Source of the DNA: Thermoanaerobacteraceae bacterium
GTDB lineage: Bacteria > Bacillota > JADQBR01
DNA: 64,000 bases
Reading direction: 5' to 3'
Assembly: GCA_017656305.1 (NCBI GenBank)
Contig: JACDOG010000002.1
Span: forward strand, 166,121 to 230,120
The position numbers and the translations under genes are program-made. Below the pieces are notes generated by a model. It worked only from the letters and a program-made list of their open reading frames with translations. It was not told the DNA's origin and did not search any database. How positions within the stretch are numbered: the stretch's first letter is position 1; each line of letters opens with the position of its first letter. Positions 43,031-51,841 of the stretch are shown in pieces.

Positions 43031-43681
43031 TTTACTGGAAAGATTACTGACAAACAGGACTGCTTCGGCCCGGTTTTTCAGGTTCAATTTGCGGTAAATA
43101 TTACTGACATAGTTGCGGACGGTTTTTTCGCTTAAGTAAAGTTGCTCTGCAATTTCACGGTTGGTTTTGGCCTCGGCCAACAGGTGTAAAACCTTTTTTT
43201 CCTGGTCTGTCAGCTGGTCCAGCCCGCCGGCTGAGTTTTCCTTTGTCTTGGCTATGGATTTAAACTTTGCTAGTACCCTGGTTGTTACTTCCGAGTCTAG
43301 CAGTGATTCTCCTTGAGCTACCTTACGGATGGAGGTAACCAGGTCATCGCTCCAAATCTTTTTCAGCACGTACCCTTCAGCACCGGCCATGATTGACCCG
43401 AACAGAGCTTCATCATCGGCAAAGGAAGTCAGCATCACCACTTTTATATCGGGATTATCCTGGCGAATCTGCCGGCAGGCATCAATGCCCGTTCCGTCAG
43501 GCAGGCGGACGTCCATAATGATGATATCGGGAGCCAGTGTTTTTGCCTTGGAAATAGCTTCCGCTACGGTTCCGGCTTCGCCCACCACCTGGAAGAAGTC
43601 CGAATGACTGTCAAACAATGTTTTCAGGCCCAGACGCACCACCTGGTGGTCATCCACTATTAACAAACGACTTACTGTCAC
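43019..43681 (-). CDS. NarL/LuxR-family response regulator
   Basis: 220 residues on the minus strand. Receiver domain with LLIVDDHQVVRLGL and phospho-acceptor IIMDVRLPDGTG (about Asp57), switch residue in VVMLTSFAD, then a LuxR helix-turn-helix (LTDQEKKVLHLLAEAKTNREIAEQL, SEKTVRNYVSNIYRKL). Its start overlaps the end of the partner kinase by 32 bases, so they are one unit. It converges with nrdG. The target genes are unknown. Confidence 0.93.
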   Translation of the reverse strand: MTVSRLLIVDDHQVVRLGLKTLFDSHSDFFQVVGEAGTVAEAISKAKTLAPDIIIMDVRLPDGTGIDACRQIRQDNPDIKVVMLTSFADDEALFGSIMAGAEGYVLKKIWSDDLVTSIRKVAQGESLLDSEVTTRVLAKFKSIAKTKENSAGGLDQLTDQEKKVLHLLAEAKTNREIAEQLYLSEKTVRNYVSNIYRKLNLKNRAEAVLFVSNLSSKKNK

Positions 43682-45092
43682 TTTCCTTACCTCCCCACGG
43701 GATAGTTACTTTTATTGTCGTACCCCGGTTTTTCTTGCTATCGATTTTCAAAGTACCTCCCAGTTGGTCTGCCCGTTCTTTAATGTTTTTCAGCCCCCGT
43801 TGCATGTTGCTTATTTTTGCTTGAGGCTGCATACCGATGCCGTCATCGACAATGGAAAAGACTAGCTGCTCGGGTCGGGCATCAAAGATTAATTTAAGCT
43901 CGGAAGCCCGGGCATGTTTTGCCGCGTTGGACAGTGTCTCCTGGACGATGTGATAAATATTGTCAATCTGGTAGGGAGTAAGCCGGTGTTCGTAATCTCC
44001 CCGCCAAACCACGTTTACTGCCAGGTTCGTGTGCGAAGCCAAATCCTGGCTGAGAGCGCTGATGGCCTCGCGTAAGGTGTATGTATGCTTTTCTACCGGG
44101 CTCAGGCCCTGGATATACTGCCTGATAGCTTCAATGGTTTCTTGAAGTTTTTCCATCACCGGCTTTACCTGGGAATTTATTTGTGCTGTGGTCAAATTGG
44201 GTTTTTTGAGAGTGGTTTCCAGGCTGAGGCCAATACCGTATAATGATTGGATGACGCCGTCATGCAGGTCTCTACTGATACGGTTTCGTTCTTCCAGAAT
44301 GGCCTGAGTGATCCTGGCCAGTTCCAGTTTTTTGTTGTTCTCAAAATTAAATATCTGCATAATTCTCAGTATGAAGAAAGCCATACCGATGCCGCAGACG
44401 GCGCGAAAAAACTGCAATAACGGGGGGTCGGTAAAAATGGGGGTATTGGTAGTAATACCTACCAATAATTTATTCCAGCTGGGCAGCAGTGCACCGGCGG
44501 AGATGGCGTAACAGAAGAATGACCCGGTTGCCCCGTAAACGGCGTAGAAAAGTTTGGAAATGTTCAGTTTGGCAAAATCCTTGATTTGCGTGACCAGTGC
44601 CAGGGATACTAATATTGCACCGGGAAAGGCTAATATAATGTATAACCACATTCTTCCTTCATACAGCCACAATTGCTGTCCCCGCGGGTAAGACAGCAGA
44701 AAAATAACAACCCACAGCAGGAATATGACTGGAGCGGTGTATCGTAAGCGATAATAGCGCTTAAAAGTGCTTACCAATAGTTCTACCCCGAACAGGTAGA
44801 GGAAAATAAAGGAGACCGCAGAAATGATAACGGAAAACAAGTGCCCCAAAAACAGGGTTTCCTGCGGTAAGTTGTCAAAAACAAATAACAGGAAAAAATT
44901 CAGCCACTTGGTTATGCCAAAAAATAACCCGAACAGAGACAGCAGCCAGACGGAGGAAACTATCTTCAGGCTACTACTTTGATAATACTGTAAGTACTGT
45001 AATAAAATAACAAAACCCATTAAAAAAAAGATAAGGCCGCCTAAAAAGTCAATACAGGGCAGGTAATATTTTGAAAAGATGTTTTCAAACAT
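43650..45092 (-). CDS. Membrane sensor histidine kinase, NarX/DesK (HisKA_3) type
   Basis: 480 residues on the minus strand. About seven to eight membrane helices in the first 260 residues form a sensor with almost no outer domain, then the HisKA_3 dimer with RNRISRDLHDGVIQSLYGIG (phospho-His) and the ATPase domain (VQETLSNAAKHARA, DDGIGMQ, GGTLKIDS). Partner of the adjacent response regulator. ATG 45092 is chosen with AGGATGG upstream; ATG 45101 lies inside that site. A membrane-embedded signal such as lipid state or redox is only a guess. Confidence 0.9.
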   Translation of the reverse strand: MFENIFSKYYLPCIDFLGGLIFFLMGFVILLQYLQYYQSSSLKIVSSVWLLSLFGLFFGITKWLNFFLLFVFDNLPQETLFLGHLFSVIISAVSFIFLYLFGVELLVSTFKRYYRLRYTAPVIFLLWVVIFLLSYPRGQQLWLYEGRMWLYIILAFPGAILVSLALVTQIKDFAKLNISKLFYAVYGATGSFFCYAISAGALLPSWNKLLVGITTNTPIFTDPPLLQFFRAVCGIGMAFFILRIMQIFNFENNKKLELARITQAILEERNRISRDLHDGVIQSLYGIGLSLETTLKKPNLTTAQINSQVKPVMEKLQETIEAIRQYIQGLSPVEKHTYTLREAISALSQDLASHTNLAVNVVWRGDYEHRLTPYQIDNIYHIVQETLSNAAKHARASELKLIFDARPEQLVFSIVDDGIGMQPQAKISNMQRGLKNIKERADQLGGTLKIDSKKNRGTTIKVTIPWGGKESDSKSFVNSG

Positions 45093-45199
45093 AATAACCA
45101 TCCTAAAAATTGTTTCCGGTTTGCCTGGTTGTATTTTCCTTAAATTTACTTAAATATCAACAGTACTTTCCGTCAAGTCTGTTTAGGAGGGATGATGTA

Positions 45200-46012
45200 T
45201 TGTTACAATACCGGATTGAGGAAGCAGGCGGTGTGAAATACATTGCTTATAAAGGATTTCAAAAGGTGCGTGCAGTATTTTCTACAAGGATAGGCGGGGT
45301 TAGCAGTTCGCCATTTGCTTCATTAAATCTGGGCCTGCACACTGGTGATGACCGTCAGGCAGTGTTGCAAAACAGGACATTGTTTGCAGGTGCTGTGGGC
45401 ACAGCGGTTTCACGCTGGGTGACGGCGCAACAAGTTCATGGCTCGCACGTAATGTCTGTACATAACGAGCATGCCGGCAGGGGACACAGGGAACAAGCAG
45501 ATGCCATACCATGTAGTGACGGAATGGTAACCGGTGAACGCCAGCTTCCTTTGGTAACATTTTATGCAGATTGTGTACCAGTATATCTTGTAGATGAAAC
45601 TAAACCTGCGGTAGCCCTGGTACATGCGGGGTGGAAGGGTACCGTAGCCCGCATTGCGGCCAACGGGGTGCAAAAAATGATTGAAGAATACGGCTGTAGT
45701 GCAGATAGGATCAAAGCCATCATTGGTCCATCCATAGGCCCATGCTGTTATCAAGTGGATCGGCCGGTGATAGATAAGTTTACTGCTGTGTTTGGGGACA
45801 CTGGTGATTTATTGTCTCCCCAGGGAGAGGGTTACGCGCTGCTGGATTTGTGGCAGGCAAACAGCAGGGTACTGCAGGAAGCCGGTATCAGTCTTGAGAA
45901 TATATATATTACCGGGTTGTGTACTTGCTGTCATAAAGAATTGTTTTACTCCTACCGCAGGGACCGGGGCAAAACCGGTCGCATGGCCGCTTTAATAATG
46001 ATTTTGAGCTGA
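45200..46012 (+). CDS. pgeF: Purine nucleoside phosphorylase/laccase-domain protein YlmD (PgeF)
   Basis: 270-residue YfiH/YlmD-fold protein. Seen: STRIGGVSSSPFASLNLGLHTGDD, TAQQVHGSHV, VTFYADCVPV and ALVHAGWKGTVA (zinc Cys and His), then GPSIGPCCYQV. Family members act as purine nucleoside phosphorylase/adenosine deaminase and in peptidoglycan editing. TTG 45200 lies 9 bases from AGGAGG; earlier in-frame codons have no ribosome site. First gene of the ylm block. Confidence 0.92.
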   Translation: MLQYRIEEAGGVKYIAYKGFQKVRAVFSTRIGGVSSSPFASLNLGLHTGDDRQAVLQNRTLFAGAVGTAVSRWVTAQQVHGSHVMSVHNEHAGRGHREQADAIPCSDGMVTGERQLPLVTFYADCVPVYLVDETKPAVALVHAGWKGTVARIAANGVQKMIEEYGCSADRIKAIIGPSIGPCCYQVDRPVIDKFTAVFGDTGDLLSPQGEGYALLDLWQANSRVLQEAGISLENIYITGLCTCCHKELFYSYRRDRGKTGRMAALIMILS

Positions 46013-46050
46013 AGGGGTTGCAGCTGTTTTGTTTTTGGGGAGTGGTGGGC

Positions 46051-46482
46051 TTGCAGTATACTTTACAACATGTTTTTTTAATGAGTTGGTTGATTTTGTT
46101 TCCCCATTTGAACCGGGAGCAGCAGCTGCATAATTTGCTTTTCTTGCTGGAAACGGCAGCGCTGGCGAAACTTGACAAAATAACAGCTGCGGGTTTTACA
46201 GATTTTGTACGCGAGGGCAAGGGAGTGTACAGCGCGTCTCTGGATAAAGTGTTGCGGGATCTGCGCAAACACAACCTTGTCCAGGGATTTTCGCTGACCG
46301 AACAGGGCAAGGAAGTTTTTCGCAACATATCCTCCCTGCTGTTATACGATGGGCTGTACCAAAACTGCCTTGCCGTTTCCGAACGCTTCGAGCGGGACTT
46401 ATCTTTAATCGACAAGGATATTGCTGACAATCTGCTGGTGAGGCGCAGCAAGCCGGGCGAAAGGATTAAGTTGGAGCTATAG
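46051..46482 (+). CDS. Unknown protein in the ylm block
   Basis: 143 residues from TTG 46051 (GGAGTGGTGGG upstream; a GTG-less longer frame begins at 46018). Soluble and helical; the middle part (LDKVLRDLRKHNLVQGFSLTEQGKEVFRNIS) resembles a winged helix, while no domain can be named. It sits between pgeF and an HlyD-like gene where B. subtilis has nothing, so it is probably specific to this clostridial lineage. Confidence 0.6.
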   Translation: MQYTLQHVFLMSWLILFPHLNREQQLHNLLFLLETAALAKLDKITAAGFTDFVREGKGVYSASLDKVLRDLRKHNLVQGFSLTEQGKEVFRNISSLLLYDGLYQNCLAVSERFERDLSLIDKDIADNLLVRRSKPGERIKLEL

Positions 46483-46502
46483 ACCGGGGGTGGGTGTGAA
46501 AA

Positions 46503-47435
46503 TTGTATTGGGACAAGCCAGTGACCAGGCACAAAAAACCCAAAACCAGAGTGAAGTCGAGAGTGTTTTTGACCTTTATCATCTTCGTGGCGGTAGTTAG
46601 CTACGCGGCAACCAGTGTTATCGAGAAACACTTGCTTCACGTGGAGCCGGTTACTGCAGGAGTGCTGGAGGAAAGCATTTACGTGCCGGCAAAGATTTTT
46701 GTCAACGGCGAAAAAATAGTTGCGCCCGTTTCGGGAGAAGTTGAGTATCTGGTGGAAGATGGGAAACGGATACCCGTAGGCCGGGTAATAGCCAGGGTGA
46801 ATGCAGTCGGTACTGATAATGACGGCAACCGGGTGACCTGGGAAATCAAATCACCGGTGGCAGGTATAGTGGACTTATCTTCTCCGGAAGCTGCAATTCC
46901 GCTGAATACGGAAGTTGTATTCCAAATGGACCTGCGGGAACTGTATTCCTTGGGCGCGGAAGCGCGGCAGGTTTCCGGTGTAGTGCGTCAGGGACAAACC
47001 ATCGCCAGAATTATTAATAATCTGCAGCCGGCGCTAGTTGTTGTTAAGCTAACCCCCGAATTTTATCCCGGTTTAAAACAAGGGGACAAAATAATAGTCA
47101 TTCACCGGGGAATCCAAGATTTTGCCGTTGTCAAAAGAATGCAAACCGTCCAGGGTGAGCGATTGGCTCTGTTACAGGTTCCGGCCAGTTTGGTCAGCGG
47201 CGATGTCAACACGTCGCTGGTTCTTAAGGGCAGGAATTTCCGGGGATTTATTATTCCCAAAACGGCTTTGGGTAGAAAGAACGGTGGTGCCGGTGTCTAT
47301 GTGGTCCATGAGGGTACCCTGCGCTGGCACCCGGTGGAGATTGTCGGTGAGCTGGACAGTAAGGTTGCTGTTACCGGTTTGGAGGAAAAAATGGAAGTTG
47401 TGCAGGATATTACACTGGTCGATGGTAAGAATTAA
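46503..47435 (+). CDS. HlyD-like membrane fusion protein
   Basis: 310 residues: basic tail, one membrane helix (about 21-42), then an outer barrel-sandwich part with VNGEKIVAPVSGEVEYLVEDGKRI (lipoyl-like hairpin) and a C-terminal beta domain (IPKTALGRKNGGAGVYVVHEG). This is the layout of periplasmic adaptor proteins, yet no exporter gene adjoins and the long coiled coil is missing. Placed between pgeF and ylmE, next to sepF, so a link to division or the envelope is possible but unproven. TTG start 46503. Confidence 0.75.
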   Translation: MYWDKPVTRHKKPKTRVKSRVFLTFIIFVAVVSYAATSVIEKHLLHVEPVTAGVLEESIYVPAKIFVNGEKIVAPVSGEVEYLVEDGKRIPVGRVIARVNAVGTDNDGNRVTWEIKSPVAGIVDLSSPEAAIPLNTEVVFQMDLRELYSLGAEARQVSGVVRQGQTIARIINNLQPALVVVKLTPEFYPGLKQGDKIIVIHRGIQDFAVVKRMQTVQGERLALLQVPASLVSGDVNTSLVLKGRNFRGFIIPKTALGRKNGGAGVYVVHEGTLRWHPVEIVGELDSKVAVTGLEEKMEVVQDITLVDGKN

Positions 47436-47493
47436 GCAATTTGCAGGGAAAAGTTGGTGCGACATAGAAACTTTAAATGGAGGGAGGAAGCAT

Positions 47494-48186
47494 ATGTCAC
47501 TTGCCGACAGGTTGCAGCAAGTACTGGAAAACATTGCCCGGGCGGCAGAGAAGTCCGGCCGTAGGCCCGAGGATGTGCAACTGGTTGCAGTTACAAAAAC
47601 CATGCCGGTACCGGTTATCAAAGAAGCTATCGGTCTGGGTGTTACCCGGATTGGTGAAAATAAGGTCCAGGAGATCAGGGAAAAGTATGACCAAATTGAT
47701 GAAGACGTAGAATGGCATATGATAGGCCATCTCCAGTCCAATAAGGTAAAGTATATTCTGGATAAGGTAGCACTGATTCATTCTCTGGACAGGATGTCCC
47801 TGGCCTGGGAACTGGAAAAAAAAGCAGCAAAAAAAGGTGTGCAGGTGCCGGTTCTAGTACAGGTAAATGTGGCTGAAGAAGAAAGCAAGTTCGGGCTGCG
47901 TGTGCCCGAGGTGCTGCCGTTTCTTGAAAAACTGGCAGACTTCCCGCACATTGCAGTCAAGGGATTGATGACCATGGCACCTTATGTGTCTGATCCGGAG
48001 CAGACCAGACCGGTATTCAGCGGTCTAAGGGAACTGCGGGATAAGATTGCGGCACAAAAATACGAGCACGTGAGGATGGAAATACTATCCATGGGGATGA
48101 CCAACGATTACCAGGTGGCCATTGAGGAAGGGGCTACCATGGTCCGCATCGGCAGTGCAATTTTTGGTGAGCGCCGCTATACATAA
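47494..48186 (+). CDS. ylmE: YggS/YlmE-family PLP homeostasis protein
   Basis: 230 residues, single-domain alanine-racemase-like barrel binding pyridoxal phosphate. QLVAVTKTMPV contains the PLP lysine; GENKVQEIREKYD, WHMIGHLQSNKVKYI and LSMGMTNDYQVAIEEGATMVRIGSAIFG are diagnostic. It buffers PLP and affects amino-acid metabolism; it is not a known racemase. ATG 47494 behind GGAGGGAGG, although the frame is open further upstream. sepF follows 12 bases on. Confidence 0.95.
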   Translation: MSLADRLQQVLENIARAAEKSGRRPEDVQLVAVTKTMPVPVIKEAIGLGVTRIGENKVQEIREKYDQIDEDVEWHMIGHLQSNKVKYILDKVALIHSLDRMSLAWELEKKAAKKGVQVPVLVQVNVAEEESKFGLRVPEVLPFLEKLADFPHIAVKGLMTMAPYVSDPEQTRPVFSGLRELRDKIAAQKYEHVRMEILSMGMTNDYQVAIEEGATMVRIGSAIFGERRYT

Positions 48187-48198
48187 GGAGGATGTCTA

Positions 48199-48648
48199 AT
48201 GGGTAAAAGAATGGTGGACAAGATATTGTCTTTTCTGGGGTTTGAGGTGGAGGAAATTGAGGATTACCCCGATGCAGAAATGGAGAATGTGGCCCAGGAT
48301 TGGCATGAGGTGAAGCGCAATCCCAAGTCCAATATTATCAGCCTCCAGAGTGCTCAGAGGACCACAAAGATGGTCCTGTTAAGACCGGAGACTTTTGAGC
48401 AGGTGCAGGAAGTGGCCGATCACCTGAAAAACAGGCGGCCGGTTATCATCAACCTGGAGCAGACGGAAAAAGAGGTGGCGCGGAGAATTATTGATTTTCT
48501 CAGCGGTTCCACATATGCTCTGGGCGGCAGCATGCAGAAGATATCAGCGGCCATTTTCCTATTTGTACCCAGCAATGTGGATGTTATGGGCCAGCTTAGC
48601 GAAGAAATGACAGGTAAAGGAACCTTTGACTTTATCAAAAACCTGTAA
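48199..48648 (+). CDS. sepF: Cell division protein SepF
   Basis: 149 residues. N-terminal amphipathic membrane-binding helix (VDKILSFLGF), an acidic linker, and the SepF domain with VLLRPETFEQVQEVADHLKNRRPVI and GSMQKISAAIFLFVPSNV. It anchors FtsZ to the membrane in Gram-positives and complements FtsA. ATG 48199 behind AAGGAGG. Usual place between ylmE and proC/ylmG. Confidence 0.95.
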   Translation: MGKRMVDKILSFLGFEVEEIEDYPDAEMENVAQDWHEVKRNPKSNIISLQSAQRTTKMVLLRPETFEQVQEVADHLKNRRPVIINLEQTEKEVARRIIDFLSGSTYALGGSMQKISAAIFLFVPSNVDVMGQLSEEMTGKGTFDFIKNL

Positions 48649-48691
48649 CGGGTTGCTCATATATTGAGACTTGGAAAAGGGGGGGGACTTG

Positions 48692-49501
48692 TTGTCTTAT
48701 TCTATCGGTTTTATTGGCGGCGGGAAAATGGCCGAAGCTATTATTAGTGGTTTGGTTTCCAGTGAACTGGTACCGCGGGGGAAAATTCAGGTTAGCGATA
48801 TCGACGACAGCAGGCTGAATTACCTGCGGGATAAATATGGTGTCGGGGTTGTAAAGGGAAATGAAAAGGTGGTGGCTGGTTCGGACGTTGTGGTGTTAGC
48901 GGTGAAACCCCAGGTGTTACAAGAGGTGGTCCTGCCGTTAAGAGAGGTTTTTACCGCCGGCCAGCTGGTAATTTCCATTGCTGCCGGAATCACCATCAAC
49001 AAGTTGAGCAGCTGGCTGCCTGACGGCCAACCCATAGTGCGGGTTATGCCCAATACCCCTTGCTTGATTGGTGAGGGAATTTCCGCCATTGCATGCGGAA
49101 AGGCGGTGTCGGAGGACCAGGCGGAAAGGGCCCGGGAAATTCTTGCCTCGGTGGGTGAGGTTATTGTCATTGAGGAAAAATATTTAAATGCGGTGACCGG
49201 TTTAAGCGGAAGCGGCCCGGCGTATATATACTTAATAATAGAAGCCCTGGCAGATGCCGGTGTCATGGTCGGGCTGGACCGAGCTACGGCGTTGAAACTG
49301 GCGGTACAGACAGTAATTGGTAGTGCACGGATGGTGCAGGAGACCGGCCAGCACCCGGCGCAGTTGAGGGAAGCTGTTACTTCACCGGGCGGGACAACTA
49401 TTGCAGCTCTGCACACGCTGGAACATGGACGCCTGCGCGGCGTATTAATGGATGCGGTGCTGGTTGCCACGAGCAGGGCTGTCGAACTAAGTGGGGAGTG
49501 A
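48692..49501 (+). CDS. proC: Pyrroline-5-carboxylate reductase
   Basis: 269 residues. NAD(P)H-dependent last step of proline synthesis. Rossmann start IGFIGGGKMAEAIISGL, VLAVKPQVL, VRVMPNTPCLIGEGISAI and the C-terminal TGLSGSGPAYIYLIIEALADAGV and AVTSPGGTTIAALH. TTG 48692 (or 48689) after GGGGGGG. Its presence inside the ylm block is common in clostridia. Confidence 0.95.
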   Translation: MSYSIGFIGGGKMAEAIISGLVSSELVPRGKIQVSDIDDSRLNYLRDKYGVGVVKGNEKVVAGSDVVVLAVKPQVLQEVVLPLREVFTAGQLVISIAAGITINKLSSWLPDGQPIVRVMPNTPCLIGEGISAIACGKAVSEDQAERAREILASVGEVIVIEEKYLNAVTGLSGSGPAYIYLIIEALADAGVMVGLDRATALKLAVQTVIGSARMVQETGQHPAQLREAVTSPGGTTIAALHTLEHGRLRGVLMDAVLVATSRAVELSGE

Positions 49502-49507
49502 TGAATA

Positions 49508-49759
49508 TTGCTGCTGAGAGAAGTTATTGATATAGCCTTTGACGTACTGGAGTGGCTGATAATTGCCCGGGTATTGCTTTCCTGGTTTCGCCTGGATCCT
49601 TATCATCCTATTGTGCGGTTCATTTATGAAACCACCGAACCCATTTTGGCCCCTTTTAGGCGGATGATGCCCAGGGGAACCATGCCTCTGGATTTTTCTC
49701 CTATTGTTGCTATTTTAGCCTTGTATTTTATTAAAGCTATCATTTTACAGCTGCTGTAA
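49508..49759 (+). CDS. ylmG: YggT/YlmG-family membrane protein
   Basis: 83 residues, two hydrophobic segments flanking the family core LLSWFRLDPYHPIVRFIYETTEPILAPFRRMMP. Linked to division and envelope biology; molecular role unknown. TTG start 49508, six bases after proC. Usual neighbour of sepF and ylmH. Confidence 0.92.
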   Translation: MLLREVIDIAFDVLEWLIIARVLLSWFRLDPYHPIVRFIYETTEPILAPFRRMMPRGTMPLDFSPIVAILALYFIKAIILQLL

Positions 49760-49806
49760 AAGTGACGAAATTTTTGACGCAGCATTGACAGCTTGTGGGT
49801 GATACG

Positions 49807-50595
49807 GTGTTGGACAAGGACTTTCTCCTATCACATGTCAATGACAAAGAGGCGCGGGAAGTACTGACCCACCTGTTGGATTTGGTTGATATCAGTTTGG
49901 AACAGCATAGAGAACAGGTTTCAGATTTCTTAGACCCCTATCATGCCAGTTTGGCTGAAGGGGTTTTAAGAGGTATTGGCGGTATTACGTACCTGTTTTC
50001 CGGCGGTTATCCCGGTGCTGAACGGAAACGGCTGGTGGTGGCGCCGGACTACCTTACGCAGGAACAGTTGGACCCGGAAATAGTTTATCTTTGGATTACC
50101 GGAAATTTCACTTTTAGGTCCCTGAGCCACCGTGATTATTTGGGTGCCATAATGAGCCTGGGCATTAAGCGGGAAAAGGTGGGAGATTTACTGGTTCTCA
50201 ATGAAGGCTGCCAGGCCATTATGGACCGGAATATTGCCCAGTATGCCCAGCTGCACCTGACAAAAATCAACCAGGTTTCCGTAACTGTGGAAGTACGGGA
50301 ACTGGACAGCCTGTGTATCCCCCCGGTCAGGACCAAAGTGGTTCAGGCTACTGTCGCTTCACTGCGTTTGGACAGCGTGGCTGCAGCCGGTTTTGGGGTG
50401 TCCCGCAACAAGATGAGCAGCGAAATCAAGGCGCAGCGGCTGCGGGTAAACTGGAAACCGGAAACCAATGCTGCTGCTGCTGTAACCGAGGGTGATATTA
50501 TTTCCTGTAGAGGAAGGGGACGAGTAATTGTGAAAAAGATCGGCGGTAAAAGCAAAAAGGGCCGTTATCATGTTCTCCTGGAGCGTTTGATATAA
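49807..50595 (+). CDS. ylmH: S4-domain RNA-binding protein YlmH
   Basis: 262 residues. An N-terminal YlmH fold (GITYLFSGGYPGAERKRLVVAP) and a C-terminal S4 RNA-binding domain (LRLDSVAAAGFGVSRNKMSSEI, VTEGDIISCRGRGRVIV). Family proteins bind ribosome-associated RNA and have been linked to rescue of stalled ribosomes. GTG 49807 is preferred; GTG 49795 is in frame but poorly placed. Confidence 0.92.
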   Translation: MLDKDFLLSHVNDKEAREVLTHLLDLVDISLEQHREQVSDFLDPYHASLAEGVLRGIGGITYLFSGGYPGAERKRLVVAPDYLTQEQLDPEIVYLWITGNFTFRSLSHRDYLGAIMSLGIKREKVGDLLVLNEGCQAIMDRNIAQYAQLHLTKINQVSVTVEVRELDSLCIPPVRTKVVQATVASLRLDSVAAAGFGVSRNKMSSEIKAQRLRVNWKPETNAAAAVTEGDIISCRGRGRVIVKKIGGKSKKGRYHVLLERLI

Positions 50596-50704
50596 TTTTG
50601 AAAGGCGGAAGGCTGTGCACCATGGGGGAAATTTTAATATACATTAAAGGAAATTTTGATTAAATGTCGAAAAGTATGGAAAAGAATATATGGGAGGAAA
50701 CATT

Positions 50705-51181
50705 ATGTTAACCCCGCTAGATATCAGCGATAAGGAGTTTGGGCGGGCTCTTCGCGGATATAATCCCGATGAAGTGGATGAATTTTTGGACCAGGTAATA
50801 AAGGATTACGAACGCCTTTACAAGGAAAACATGCAGTTGAAGGAACAGTTGCAGGAATTGGGAAACAGGCTGCAGCAGTACCGGAACCTGGAGGAAACGT
50901 TGAATAAAACCCTGGTTACAGCTCAGGAAGCGGCCGAGCAAGTCCGCAAGAATGCCGAGAAAGAAGCGGAAATGGTGTATCGCGAGGCAAAAATTCAAGG
51001 AGAAAAGCTGATAGCCGAAGCCAAGGAGGAAGTAAAGCGGCTGCAGGAGCAAAAAAGGGAGCTGGAGCGTCAGGTAAAAGAATTTACCGCAAGACTGCGG
51101 GCCCAGTTAATGAGCCAACTGCAGCTTTTGGAAGAAGAACACCTGGCAGAAGGCGGAGAACAAGGGAATTTGGAGGAATAA
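50705..51181 (+). CDS. divIVA: DivIVA-family protein
   Basis: 158 residues. N-terminal membrane-curvature domain [31 protein letters not shown] followed by a long coiled coil (residues 35-140). It gathers at the septum and poles and directs division and chromosome placement. ATG 50705 after GGGAGG. Ends the ylm block before yggU. Confidence 0.95.
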   Translation: MLTPLDISDKEFGRALRGYNPDEVDEFLDQVIKDYERLYKENMQLKEQLQELGNRLQQYRNLEETLNKTLVTAQEAAEQVRKNAEKEAEMVYREAKIQGEKLIAEAKEEVKRLQEQKRELERQVKEFTARLRAQLMSQLQLLEEEHLAEGGEQGNLEE

Positions 51182-51183
51182 CT

Positions 51184-51468
51184 TTGTTTGCTGTTGAAGA
51201 GATTGGTTCCGGGGTGAGGTTTAAGATCCGCGTGCAGCCGCGAGCGGCAAAAAATGAAATATCCGGCATTTACCAGGATGCGTTAAAGGTAAGGCTGACG
51301 GCTCCGCCGGTAGAGGGTGAGGCCAACAAGGAGTGTGTTAAGTTTTTTGCTAAAGTCCTGGGCGTACCCAAAAGTAACGTGCGCATTGTCAGCGGTGAAA
51401 AAGGACGAAATAAAACGCTGGAAGTAGTAGGGGTGACCGCTCAGCAGGTGCGCCAGTTGGCTGAGTGA
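51184..51468 (+). CDS. yggU: YggU/DUF167-family protein
   Basis: 94 residues with the family core RFKIRVQPRAAKNEI, VRLTAPPVEGEANKECVKFFAKVLGVPKSNVRIVSGEKGRNKTLEV in continuous fold. Function unknown despite wide spread. TTG start 51184, two bases after the divIVA stop, so it belongs to the same transcript. Confidence 0.92.
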   Translation: MFAVEEIGSGVRFKIRVQPRAAKNEISGIYQDALKVRLTAPPVEGEANKECVKFFAKVLGVPKSNVRIVSGEKGRNKTLEVVGVTAQQVRQLAE

Positions 51469-51469
51469 T

Positions 51470-51498
51470 TTGACTTCTATTTTTTTTGCATGTATAAT
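51470..51498 (+). promoter_or_regulatory. Promoter of the ileS T-box leader
   Basis: TTGACT 51470-51475, 17 bases, TATAAT 51493-51498. Overlaps the end of the yggU stop region and starts the T-box RNA near base 51505. Confidence 0.8.
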
Positions 51499-51510
51499 GA
51501 AAATTAATTT

Positions 51511-51770
51511 TGACAGGGAAACAGCCAAATATGGAAAAAAGCAATGAAAGAGACGAGTACCCGGCATCACTGTTTTTAGCGAGTTCGGGATGGTGGGAGC
51601 CGAGCACATATGCCAGGGGAAAATCACTCTGGAGCTGGACCCTGAAATAGTGATAAAGTAGGGGTTTTCGGTTGGCACCGTTATCAGCCTGCAAGCGACA
51701 GGTATATTACCTGTAATTAAGGTGGTACCGCGGGAATCTCTCGTCCTTTACGACGGGAGTTTTTTATTTA
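51511..51770 (+). promoter_or_regulatory. T-box riboswitch before ileS
   Basis: Leader that reads the charge of tRNA-Ile. Seen: AGTA-type stem I (GACGAGTACC at 51553-51562), the conserved GGATGGTGGGAGCCGAG block, GGGGAAAATCACTCTGGAGC, and the T-box proper AAGGTGGTACCGCGGGA (51719-51735), followed by terminator CTCTCGTC/GACGGGAG with T run (51738-51766). Uncharged tRNA pairs with the T-box and favours antitermination. The isoleucine specifier triplet was not assigned with confidence; ATC in AAAATCAC is one candidate. Confidence 0.9.
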
Positions 51771-51841
51771 TATATATAAGGGTGTTCGTGAAATTTTCAT
51801 AGACCGGTAAATTTAAAGATTTACATGAGGGGTGATGGCTA

